Assembly (NCBI GenBank): GCA_963783355.1
Contig: CAWANF010000002.1
Span: 382,050-446,049, forward strand
Length of the DNA: 64,000 nt
Source of the DNA: CAWANF01 sp963783355
GTDB taxonomy: Bacteria; Bacteroidota; Rhodothermia; Balneolales; DATFMH01
Direction of reading: 5' to 3'
Shown piece after piece: positions 26,888 through 36,200 of the stretch (its first letter is position 1; each line of letters starts with the position of its first letter). The notes under the pieces are model-generated. The model had not been told where the DNA came from. It saw only the letters and a program-made list of their open reading frames with translations, and made no database searches. Both the position numbers and the translations under genes were made by a program.

Positions 26888-27094
26888 TCAATAAATATCA
26901 CCTGGAGCAAAGATTGTTTCACCCGTTTGCATCACTTTTTGAACATAAGGATAACACATTCCACATCCACAGCAACATTTTTTTCTTTTTACAAGATCAT
27001 CGACACAATTCAATTTTTGTTCACAGGCATATTCTTTGAGTTCACGAAAAGTCGTGCCATGACAAACGCATTTTGTTACCGTTTTTTCTCTCAT
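26888..27094 (-). CDS. BFD-like [2Fe-2S] protein
   Basis: 68 residues. Cys9, Cys11 and the CxxC pair Cys44/Cys47 fit the four-cysteine cluster of bacterioferritin-associated ferredoxins (CxC then CxxC about 32 residues later), with two extra cysteines at 40-42. Stand-alone BFD domains take part in iron release or act as small electron carriers. Only four bases separate it from the upstream dCTP deaminase gene, but no functional link is obvious. Confidence 0.85.
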   Translation of the reverse strand: MREKTVTKCVCHGTTFRELKEYACEQKLNCVDDLVKRKKCCCGCGMCYPYVQKVMQTGETIFAPGDIY

Positions 27095-27097
27095 TCA

Positions 27098-28366
27098 TCA
27101 AATTTTTGATTTAAAATGCTTCCCGAGCTTCAGATCCTGTCCCTGGTAATTACTTTTTATCTGATTGCCGTAAACAAATTCAGGAATTTCCGTATTCGGT
27201 TCAAATATCATTCTGAAAAAAGTTTGTCCGTCTTCTAACAAAAAAGGTACATCATGAGAACGAACCTCCAACACAGCCCGAGCTCCTTTATCTTCGATGG
27301 TCCCACCAAATCCGCTATCAAAAAAACCCGCATAGTGCGTTCGGAGTTCCCCGGACGATGTATCATATGGAACCATCTCCGCTGCAAGGTTTACAGGGAT
27401 TCTGCAACGTTCTTTGGATGCGAAAATATAAAAAGCTTCCGGTTCCAGAATAATGGAATCATCCTGTTCTGCATAAATGGGATCCCAAAAATCCGATACG
27501 TTGTAATAGTTTATTTTATCCAGGTCGATTAACTCGCGATGTTTTTTTGCCTTATAGCCAACAATCAGATTTTTACCCGGCTTCAGACTGACACTCATGA
27601 ACAAACCTTCCTGCAATTTCAGATCTTCTATCGGCAACGGAATCCCATTTTCATTGAAAAGAATAGGATCCCTCAAATGATTCCTGATGATGTCCTCATC
27701 AGTGATTCGCGAGAAACCATGACGAATCCTCAGTTGATTCAATCTTTGTCCCGTTTTTACACGAATTGGAAAAGATTTCGGGACCACCTCAAGATACAGT
27801 TTACCGGAATAACCGGCAGAAATCTCTTCAAAACGCCGGGAATAATCGGTTACAACCCTTGTAAAAATATCCAGACGCCCTGTCGAACTTTTCGGATTGG
27901 TTTTGGCGGTCAGGTTTTCATCGGAATATATGAGCAAGTTGCTGCCGCTTTCCGACTCATCAAAAAGATTTCTTTGAACCGATCCCAAAGATAACGGCAA
28001 GTGTAGCTCTTCCAGCAATGGAATGATGTAGGTACAATTTGGCTCCAGCACAGCACCATCGACAATAGAGAATGAATGTTGCTTAAGGCGCTCCATTTTT
28101 GTTTCGACCATATCATTTTCCGGCAGGAAACTGCAACGCACCCTGTGAGCAACTTCCCCTAATCGCAAATCAATAGAATTTGGCTGAAACTGGCTCTCTT
28201 CCAGCGGGTATTTATCGGGAGCCGTAATAATCTTATGTTCGGCGAGAATACGCAATTTTTGGACCGGTAATATTCCTTTCGTTCGTAAAAATAACCGGTC
28301 TGGCTTATGTGTTATGGTAGAACTGATATCCACTTTAAAATCCTGTTTGTTACTTTGGTTTAGCAC
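27098..28366 (-). CDS. Two-domain 2'-deoxycytidine 5'-triphosphate deaminase
   Basis: 422 residues, the long duplicated form of Dcd, not the ~180-residue form. The first half has QFQPNSIDLRLGEVAHRV and the second half has the dUTPase-like GFFDSGFGG and RAVLEVRSHDVPF blocks with a glutamate in the expected catalytic position. It deaminates dCTP to dUTP, feeding dTMP synthesis; dut at 12.3 kb would then make dUMP. The gene overlaps the EVE gene by 17 bases. Confidence 0.9.
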   Translation of the reverse strand: MLNQSNKQDFKVDISSTITHKPDRLFLRTKGILPVQKLRILAEHKIITAPDKYPLEESQFQPNSIDLRLGEVAHRVRCSFLPENDMVETKMERLKQHSFSIVDGAVLEPNCTYIIPLLEELHLPLSLGSVQRNLFDESESGSNLLIYSDENLTAKTNPKSSTGRLDIFTRVVTDYSRRFEEISAGYSGKLYLEVVPKSFPIRVKTGQRLNQLRIRHGFSRITDEDIIRNHLRDPILFNENGIPLPIEDLKLQEGLFMSVSLKPGKNLIVGYKAKKHRELIDLDKINYYNVSDFWDPIYAEQDDSIILEPEAFYIFASKERCRIPVNLAAEMVPYDTSSGELRTHYAGFFDSGFGGTIEDKGARAVLEVRSHDVPFLLEDGQTFFRMIFEPNTEIPEFVYGNQIKSNYQGQDLKLGKHFKSKI

Positions 28367-28841
28367 CAGCTAATTCGTGTATGCGAAGCCACTCTTCTTC
28401 AGTGACGGGTTGAACAGATAATCTCATTCGTTTAAATAATGCCATATCCTTAAAATCACCGCTTTTTTTTAAAAAATCCCGCGTTACCGGCTTGTCAAAT
28501 TTCTGGGTAAATGTAACATCCACTAAGATCCACCGGGGATTATCTTTCGGGCTTTTAGGATCAAAATATTTGGCCTCCGGATCAAATTGTGTTGGATCGG
28601 GATAGGGTTCCGAAGACACATTCATTGTGCCTACTATCGCCGGCTCTTTGATATTTGAATGATAGAAAAAAACTCCATCTCCCATTTGCATCTTATCTCG
28701 CATGGTATTCCGTGCTTCATAATTACGAATACCATCCCATAAAGTCGTCTGTTTCTTTGAATCAATTAAATCGTCAATACCAAATGCGTATGGTTCCGAT
28801 TTCATTAACCAATATTGTCGCTTCCTCTTATCGCTCGCCAA
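28350..28841 (-). CDS. EVE domain protein
   Basis: 163 residues, almost entirely an EVE (thymocyte nuclear protein 1-like) domain: YWLMKSEPYAFGIDDL, then TLWDGIRNYEARN, GVFFYHSNIKEPAIVG and MALFKRMRLSVQPVTEEEW. EVE domains fold like PUA and YTH and bind modified bases in RNA or DNA. The stand-alone bacterial protein has no agreed role. First gene of the run ending in rsmE. Confidence 0.92.
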   Translation of the reverse strand: MASDKRKRQYWLMKSEPYAFGIDDLIDSKKQTTLWDGIRNYEARNTMRDKMQMGDGVFFYHSNIKEPAIVGTMNVSSEPYPDPTQFDPEAKYFDPKSPKDNPRWILVDVTFTQKFDKPVTRDFLKKSGDFKDMALFKRMRLSVQPVTEEEWLRIHELAGAKPK

Positions 28842-29026
28842 AATAAATCCTTATATTTAAATAATTTCTTCAATGTACGCGGCATTAAGGTAACCCTATA
28901 ATGGTACAAAAAACCTTGCAAAATTTATAACAGTATGCCCGTAATGCCAACTGAAAATATTAAAACTTTATCAACGATCTTTATACCGAAACACCATATT
29001 CCCAAATCAACGAAAAAGGAATCATC

Positions 29027-29560
29027 ATGAGACCGGTTTTATTCTGGAGCGGCGGCAAGGATTCCTATCTTGCCCTTTCTTTTTTAAGGAAAAATGGCAA
29101 AGCCGATCCAATATTATTGACCTCTTATAATGAAGAAAATAATATTGTTCCAATCCAGAATATTTCATTAACAGATATTCAAATCCAGGCAGATAACCTG
29201 GCGCTAGAATTATTTCCTGTGGCTTTACCTGAAAAATGTAACAACGAGGAATATATCAGGCGAATAACGGCGGCATTGTCCCTTCATTCCGGTTCTCCAA
29301 CCGAACTTATTTTTGGAGATTTATGGATTGAAGATATCCGCCAATGGCGTGAGGATGTATTTCGCATCGCAGGTTTTTCCTGTCGTTTCCCACTCTGGCA
29401 CATATCCTATGAAAAATTATTGAATGAACTGTGGGAAAGCCCGGTTTCTATTCAAATTTCTGCTGTAGAATCAAAATTCCAATCTATAATATCTCCCGGA
29501 CAACGTTATGATCGGGCATTCGTTCGTAATCTTGCCGAAATCCATAGATGCCATGGGTGA
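29027..29560 (+). CDS. PP-loop ATPase (diphthine-ammonia ligase-like)
   Basis: 177 residues. The N-terminal SGGKDSYLAL is the PP-loop that binds ATP, and LIFGDLWIEDIRQWRE matches the conserved FGD block of the Dph6/MJ0570 family. Bacteria do not make diphthamide, so the substrate is unknown; amidation of a small molecule or protein is the family expectation. It is somewhat shorter than the usual ~220 residues. Stand-alone gene, divergent from the EVE gene. Confidence 0.82.
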   Translation: MRPVLFWSGGKDSYLALSFLRKNGKADPILLTSYNEENNIVPIQNISLTDIQIQADNLALELFPVALPEKCNNEEYIRRITAALSLHSGSPTELIFGDLWIEDIRQWREDVFRIAGFSCRFPLWHISYEKLLNELWESPVSIQISAVESKFQSIISPGQRYDRAFVRNLAEIHRCHG

Positions 29561-29601
29561 AAAAGGAGAATTTCACACACAGGTATTTCTATAAATAGAA
29601 T

Positions 29602-30606
29602 TTAGTCCTGGGTATATTTTTTCACATACCACTGGATGGTAGCCGTCAGATTTGAATCAAAATCTTTATCATTCTTCCAGCCCAGTTCACTTTCAATTTT
29701 CGAAGCGTCAATGGCATAGCGTTTGTCGTGCCCCGGGCGATCCGTTACAAAAGTTATAAGGTTATTATAGTCACCTTCCGGGCCCTCGCCGACTACTTTA
29801 TTTAGTATATCGCAAATTTTATGAACCAGTTCTATGTTTTTCCATTCATTATGGCCACCAACGTTATAGGTTTCCCCGGCTTTGCCATTGTGAAAAACAT
29901 TATCAATAGCCAGGCAGTGATCAATAACATATAACCAGTCACGAATATTCTCTCCTTTTCCATAAACCGGGACAGGCTCTTTATTCAGAGCTGTACGAAT
30001 AACGGTGGGAATCAACTTTTCATCATGTTGATGAGGACCGAAATTATTTGAACAGTTGGTGGTTACGACATTCATATTGTAGGTGTGAAAATAGGATCTT
30101 ACGATCATGTCGCTGCCGGCTTTCGAAGCAGAATAGGGTGAATTAGGAGCGTAGGGAGTTTCTTCGGTGAAATATCCGGTTGCACCCAGGCTGCCATAAA
30201 CTTCATCGGTGGAAACATGATGAAAACGATTCTTAAGGAATGATTCGGCATCTTCCTGCCAAATCTGACGGCATTCTTCAATCATATTGAAAGTTCCGAC
30301 AACATTGGATTGAATAAACGGCTCCGGGCCTTTTATAGAATTATCCACATGAGATTCAGCTGCGAGATGAATTACGGCATCCGGACGAAACCGCCGGATT
30401 ACCTGCCGCACCGCATTTCGGTCTACAATATCGGTCTTTGAAAAAGTGTAACCATTTTTATCCTTAACCCTGTCTAAATAACGCAGATTTGAAGCGTAGG
30501 TCAGTTTATCAATATTTAGTATCTGGTAATCAGGGTATTTATCTAATAAAAAAAGGATCAGGTTCGAACCGATAAAACCAGCCCCTCCTGTGACTATGAG
30601 TTTCAT
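29602..30606 (-). CDS. rfbB: dTDP-glucose 4,6-dehydratase
   Basis: 334 residues, extended short-chain dehydrogenase. NAD-binding GGAGFIGSNL at the N terminus, the catalytic YSASKAGSD (Tyr and Lys) and the preceding HVSTDEVYGSL are all present. Converts dTDP-glucose to dTDP-4-keto-6-deoxyglucose, the second step to dTDP-L-rhamnose. Last gene of the rfbA-D-C-B cluster, overlapping rfbC by four bases. Confidence 0.97.
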   Translation of the reverse strand: MKLIVTGGAGFIGSNLILFLLDKYPDYQILNIDKLTYASNLRYLDRVKDKNGYTFSKTDIVDRNAVRQVIRRFRPDAVIHLAAESHVDNSIKGPEPFIQSNVVGTFNMIEECRQIWQEDAESFLKNRFHHVSTDEVYGSLGATGYFTEETPYAPNSPYSASKAGSDMIVRSYFHTYNMNVVTTNCSNNFGPHQHDEKLIPTVIRTALNKEPVPVYGKGENIRDWLYVIDHCLAIDNVFHNGKAGETYNVGGHNEWKNIELVHKICDILNKVVGEGPEGDYNNLITFVTDRPGHDKRYAIDASKIESELGWKNDKDFDSNLTATIQWYVKKYTQD

Positions 30607-31190
30607 ATAATTGTTTTTAATGAATAACTTGGCAAATCTTTTTCATCAACTTCCGACAACAGAGGATTCTTTTGATCTTTTTCGGAAATAATCGGGTCAC
30701 AAGTAATCCAGGGAACATTAATCTCTGGATCATTCCAGGCAATTCCTCGTTCTCCTTCCGGCGAATAATAACTACTGCATTTATACTGAAAAAGTGTTTC
30801 ATCCGAAAGAACCTGAAATCCATGGGCGAATCCTTCCGGAATATAAACCATCAATTTATTCTCTGAAGACAACCGAAAAGCCACATACTTACCAAAAGTC
30901 GGAGATTTTTTTCGAATATCGACCGCTACATCTAAAACTTCGCCCTGTGTTACCATCACCAGCTTTGCCTGTGGATTATTTATCTGGTAATGTAAGCCCC
31001 GAATTGTATTCTTTCTTGATTTAGAAAGATTGTCCTGGACAAATGAGATCTTAATACCATTATCACGGAATAATTGTTCGCGGTAGGTTTCCATAAAAAA
31101 GCCGCGGGAATCTCCATAAACCTTGGGTTTAATCAAAATAATATCGGGTATATCGGTTGGTAAAAATTCCATGATAATAAGTTCATTCAA
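30603..31190 (-). CDS. rfbC: dTDP-4-dehydrorhamnose 3,5-epimerase
   Basis: 195 residues. The cupin core shows GLHYQINNPQAKLV (active-site His) and the DVAVDIRKKSPTFG and YIPEGFAHGFQVLSDE blocks. Carries out the double epimerisation of the keto sugar. An alternative start six codons downstream exists, but only the first has a purine-rich AAGG upstream. 124 bases separate it from rfbD. Confidence 0.97.
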   Translation of the reverse strand: MNELIIMEFLPTDIPDIILIKPKVYGDSRGFFMETYREQLFRDNGIKISFVQDNLSKSRKNTIRGLHYQINNPQAKLVMVTQGEVLDVAVDIRKKSPTFGKYVAFRLSSENKLMVYIPEGFAHGFQVLSDETLFQYKCSSYYSPEGERGIAWNDPEINVPWITCDPIISEKDQKNPLLSEVDEKDLPSYSLKTII

Positions 31191-31314
31191 TTACCTTATA
31201 TAAAAAGTGACGTAAGATAATCATTTAGCCACAGTAATTTCCACGCCAATTTGGTAAGTACCGGATATAATGTGGTTTAACAACTATTAAAATCCTGGAA
31301 AAAGTATAACCATT

Positions 31315-32202
31315 TCACGCATTATTCTTTTTAAGCTCATCAAGGAGCGCTTTCAATCCATCTTTCCAGTCAATCAGTTTGCTTCCATGAACCTTAGATA
31401 ATTTCAATGTATTCAGCTTTGAAAAATATGGACGCACTGCTTTAGTAGGATACTCTTCCGATGAAATGGGATTAACCCGAGTCGGGTACTTCATAAGTTT
31501 GACAATTTCACAGGTTAAATCGTACCAGGTTATGAGTCCCTTTGAAGTTATGTGATAAGTACCACTGCATTTATTTTCAATAAGTGCTAGCGTATTCTCA
31601 ACAACATTTGATGTAAACGTCGGACTCCCCCATTGATCATTTACAACATTTATTTCGTTCCTGTCTTTGCACAAACGAATCATTGTCTTAATAAAATTGC
31701 TGCCAGATGCCCCGCATAGCCATGCTACACGCAAAATAAGATGTTGGGCACATATTCCCCGGATAAATTGTTCACCCTGCCACTTGGTCTGCCCATACCT
31801 ATTTACAGGTTCGGCCGGGAATTCTTCGGAATAACCATCGGGCTGTTTCCTGCGATCCTCCTGGCGGCCTGGGAATACATAGTCTGTCGAATAATGTACG
31901 AGTAAGGTCCCGGTCTGAGAAGCTGCTTCTGCAAGCCCCCGAATAGCTTCTGCATTTATTTTATAAGCCTTTTCGGGTTCATCTTCTGCCTGATCGACTT
32001 TGGTATAAGCGGCACAATTAATTATAACATCCGGTTTTGAAGCAATTAATTTCTGCCTGAGGGCTTTTAAATCAGTGATATCAAGTTCCTTTGAAGTGAA
32101 AGATTCAAAAGGAAATCCTTTTTTATTCAGAAAGCGAGTCCATTCGGTACCAAGTTGTCCACCAGCCCCTAAAATGAAAAATTTTGTGTTTCTGCGGTTC
32201 AT
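31315..32202 (-). CDS. rfbD: dTDP-4-dehydrorhamnose reductase
   Basis: 295 residues. NADPH-binding LGAGGQLGTEW, AAYTKVDQAEDEPEKA, the STDYVFPG strand and catalytic YGQTKWQGE are present. Performs the last reduction to dTDP-L-rhamnose. Overlaps rfbA by four bases. Confidence 0.97.
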   Translation of the reverse strand: MNRRNTKFFILGAGGQLGTEWTRFLNKKGFPFESFTSKELDITDLKALRQKLIASKPDVIINCAAYTKVDQAEDEPEKAYKINAEAIRGLAEAASQTGTLLVHYSTDYVFPGRQEDRRKQPDGYSEEFPAEPVNRYGQTKWQGEQFIRGICAQHLILRVAWLCGASGSNFIKTMIRLCKDRNEINVVNDQWGSPTFTSNVVENTLALIENKCSGTYHITSKGLITWYDLTCEIVKLMKYPTRVNPISSEEYPTKAVRPYFSKLNTLKLSKVHGSKLIDWKDGLKALLDELKKNNA

Positions 32203-32915
32203 CTTTCCAATATATGCCGGTTAACGAGTTCATTGGCGATACGATAGGATTCATGCGTCCCGGCATCGGTCCACCAGCCATCGAGAACCGAATACGTCAT
32301 TGTCCCCTGATTGATATAGAAATTGTTTACATCTGTTATTTCCAGTTCACCCCGACCTGAAGGTTTTAAATCACGGATAACATTAAATACCTCGTTATCA
32401 TAAAAGTAGATTCCCGTCACACAATAATCAGATTTCGGATGTGACGGTTTTTCTTGAATGCCAACAATATGCTTTCCTTTTAACTCCGGGACTCCATAAC
32501 GTGTGGGATCCGGGACTTCCTTAATTAAAATTTGCGCTCCTTTACCTGAAAACGAATTACTTATGATTTTTAAGGATGAACTGAAAATATTATCCCCCAA
32601 TATGACCATCATACTGTCATTTCCAACAAAATTTTCAGCCAATCCTAATGCCTGGGCGATTCCCCCTGCTTCATCCTGAACCTTATAGGTAAAATGACAA
32701 TCAAAATCCTTTCCGGAGCCCAATAAACTCACGACATCCCCCATATGCTCTGTGCCCGTAACTATAAGAATCTCTTTAATCCCGGCTTCAAGCATTTTTT
32801 CAATCGGATAATAAATCATCGGTTTTTCACCAATCGGCAATAAATGCTTATTAGTAACTTTCGTCAATGGATATAAACGTGAACCGGTTCCTCCGGCAAG
32901 TACGATACCCTTCAT
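32199..32915 (-). CDS. rfbA: Glucose-1-phosphate thymidylyltransferase (short form)
   Basis: 238 residues, about 50 shorter than classical RmlA, matching the short nucleotidyltransferase branch. Nucleotide-binding LAGGTGSRLYPLTKVTNKHL and the metal site ILGDNIF are intact, as are IVGIQEKPSHPKS and DGWWTDAGTHESY. Makes dTDP-glucose from dTTP and glucose-1-phosphate. First gene of the rhamnose cluster, and the complete dTDP-L-rhamnose pathway lies here, so the cell surface probably carries rhamnose. Confidence 0.93.
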   Translation of the reverse strand: MKGIVLAGGTGSRLYPLTKVTNKHLLPIGEKPMIYYPIEKMLEAGIKEILIVTGTEHMGDVVSLLGSGKDFDCHFTYKVQDEAGGIAQALGLAENFVGNDSMMVILGDNIFSSSLKIISNSFSGKGAQILIKEVPDPTRYGVPELKGKHIVGIQEKPSHPKSDYCVTGIYFYDNEVFNVIRDLKPSGRGELEITDVNNFYINQGTMTYSVLDGWWTDAGTHESYRIANELVNRHILER

Positions 32916-33064
32916 GAGGTATATCCTGATTTAATGTTTTTTTAATTGCTTGAACTGGAAATTAAAGTACAAGATAATTTTCAGAAACGGGAATAAAGAT
33001 AACAACATATAGAGTTAACATTCATTTCACGACATACATAACCGGCTCATCACTTTGTTGGATA

Positions 33065-33080
33065 CCCGAGCGGGGTCGGG
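33065..33080. repeat. CCCGA-N6-TCGGG palindrome outside the tRNA array
   Basis: The same arm sequences and six-base spacing as the hairpins in the tRNA-Asn fragments at 5-6 kb, here in the gap between rfbA and the usher gene. The surrounding 33050-33200 is more GC-rich than nearby spacers and looks like a dispersed intergenic element (for example CTTGCCACGGATTCTCC near 33170). Confidence 0.6.
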
Positions 33081-33209
33081 CATGACAACAGAATGGTAGT
33101 GACGGACAAAAGCCTGATTGGTGTTTATGAATGGCGACAACACCCCTAAACGACTGTCATTCTTAGCTTGCCACGGATTCTCCCAACAGAGGTAAACCTT
33201 CAAACCTGT

Positions 33210-36200
33210 CTATTGCTGTAAATCTCCTAAACCAGGAATATTTTTTTGGCTAATCATTTCTAAATCAGAATGCTTAGCCAACAGCAACATAGCATCGCTG
33301 AATGGCTTGGATTTAAGAAAATTTTTCTGAATACATCTTGCCTGCTTCCATCCTGTAATAGGACCGACCTGTACCGTATACAAATTGGTTTCGCCTTTTA
33401 AAAAGTCTCTGATATTCAAACCATATTTCTTCCTGGCATTCTCGGTATATTGAATTGATGACCGATGATTTCTGAACGCTGCCAACTGAATAATATATTT
33501 TACATGATCATAATCGCTTAAATGGGTGGAATCGGTTATGATAAAAGCGTTTTTATATTTAGGTATTGAGGATATCTGATTTTTTAAATCCATAGCATCC
33601 TGAAATTGATCCAAAGGAAGCGTAATTACTTTAAAAATATCCTTATTCCCTACTGCTCTGACATCTGTTTCCAAATGGATCTTATGTTCCGCATTTTTTG
33701 CGAAAACGGTTGCCGAACCTTTATTCGAAAATGCGCCTAATTGAACATAATACGCATGTTCATAGGGGGAAGTTCGATTAATGACCGGGTATGGAGTTAT
33801 AAAAGCATTTTGACGTAAAACCGAGCAGCATAACTTTTGTTTTAAAGAGAAAGCAACTTTAATGCTATCTACAGGTTCTACTATAACCTTAAACATTTTA
33901 AAATGGTGATCATATACAGTAAGAATTTTGAGAGCAATCAGTTTCCGGACTTCTTCAGAATAATGAATGGCAGATTTTTTATCAGAGAAGGCGCCCAGTT
34001 GAATAGCATATTTTAATTTTTGCAGATAGGGTTTTTTCTTTGGAACGAGTTCTGTTTCTTTGAAACCATCCGAAATAAATCTTTTTTTTGTTAAATCCGC
34101 TTTATCCTTTTCTTTAACACCATCCGTAAAAATCCCAAAAGAATCATTTACTTTGTTATAGGCTATAAAAAGATTGTAATTCTTTTTTTGTTTAAGACTT
34201 AAAAGTTCTTTTGCGCATTCATCAAACTTTTTAAACTTTTTGAGTTCTGCATAGTATTTAATCTCTCCATCCAGTTTTTTTAAATCCGATTTTGACGATT
34301 TTGCCGGCTCCGATAAATTAGCCTGCTGTTTTATCTCTAAAGTCGTGTCTGGTTTAGTCTTATTCGTGTCCGGTTCATAATCTTTGGGTTCCAATACAAA
34401 ATTAAGGCTATCAATAAAATCGCCATTGGGCAAAGCTTTTACCCGGAAGTGAATCGTATCCGGAATTGATTTGGCATTTAAGAACGATAATTGTGATGAA
34501 TCGACTTCCGCAATGTATTGACCAATGGGAACCCCCATGGAATAAAAACTGCCATCATTAAATGTCTGCAGTATTTTATTGAATTTGCCCGAAGTGGAGT
34601 ATATGTGTACTTGCATCCCGGCAATAGCTTGATTAGAAGTATCTGTTTTTTGGGATACCATTCCACTGATTACCCCCGTCGGGTAAAAAGGTATATTAAT
34701 GGTTTTGAAGTAATTAGCTCCCGTTTCAAATGCGAATCTACTCACGCCGGGAAAGAGTACCGGGTTGGAAATTAAATTAGTGTCAATTGTTGCATTGTAT
34801 TTGTTATAGGGCTGTAAATCGAAGTAATGTACTATCCCCTTTTTATCCTGGTAATTACTTGTTGAGCGCCATAGGCGCATCACATTGTCTTTGAGTACCT
34901 TTTCTCCCTGATCATATTGGCCGTTATCATTTGAATCAACATAATACCGAACCGATGCCGCGGAGGCCCCAACCTCATGGCGATTTGTAAAAGCAAAGTC
35001 CTTATTATCACTATCATATCCAATCGATCCACGAACATTCTCGCCAAAATAGGCCTGTCCTCCCGCATTTTGATACGTAGTGGAAGATTGAACTTTGTCC
35101 AGGTTTATTTGCAATCCAACACTTAGATAAGAGTATTTAACCTGATAATTTCTGCCAAAATCAAAATTAAACTGGAAATTTTCATGTACTGTTTTAATGG
35201 CCTGGATATCCAGTGTCCCAATGTTCCAGGGATTTATTTGATTTAATAATTGTGTTCGAATCGTTAACCCACGAATTAATTTTAAGTGCGAATAGAACGT
35301 ATAGGTAAGTGTCGTATTTAAGTACGATTCATTCGCATTGGACCCATTTTTCACGTAGATACTCCTGTCATTATAACCCAGCTGCAGGGAAGAACCCAAT
35401 ATCTGCATTATCACAGAAGTGTTATAATTGAGCGACTTGTATTGATTAAACATGTTTCCACTCGCCCCTAATTGCCAGCTTAAGGGAAAATTACCAATAT
35501 GAATGGGTACATATGAATTTAATGAAAAATTGGTGCTGGTATTCCCTGAATTATAAAGTGTATTGGCGGTATAATGCCCCAAACTAATCTGCCAGCTGGC
35601 TAAGGACGGATAGGAGACGCCAAGATTTAAACGATAAAAATTTTGAGGGGCGAGATCGACGCTCATAAGATATTCTTTGTTAATGCGTGCCGATAAGGAA
35701 TTATAAAAGACCGGACGATTATTTTGAGATGAATTCACATAATCTATTCCAACTTTATCAGTCAGCCAGTTATTAATTCCGTAAATGAAACCGGATTGAG
35801 CCATATAATCCTTTCTCAACTCATTGACCAACGGATTTTGTAACTTTCCCGCATCGATGAAATAATTGAATTCGCCTGGTTTGAGATAGGTATAAGGTAT
35901 TTGAAATCGTTTTTCTATGTTTTGTATGGTTCCATATGGTCCAAATATTTTGATGGATATCAATGAATTTCCATATACCAAAGGAATTTGAAAGCTATAA
36001 TTCCCCAGGTTATCGGCTTTTTTAAAACCCAGTAATTGCCCGTTAATGTATAGTTCCACATCTGAACCGGGTTCCGCCTTGCCCCGGTAAGCATAGTTAA
36101 CGTAGGAATACCGAAAATTGATAGGTTGATTGGTGATCTTTACCCCGGTATAATTAGTTTGAAACAGTCCGTCTGAATTGAGCTGACCCAAGCTTATCTT

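Noticed and set aside
31484..31500. ACCCGAGTCGGGT palindrome as another array-type hairpin
   Set aside because: The centre is one base, not six, and it lies in the coding sequence of rfbD; judged chance.
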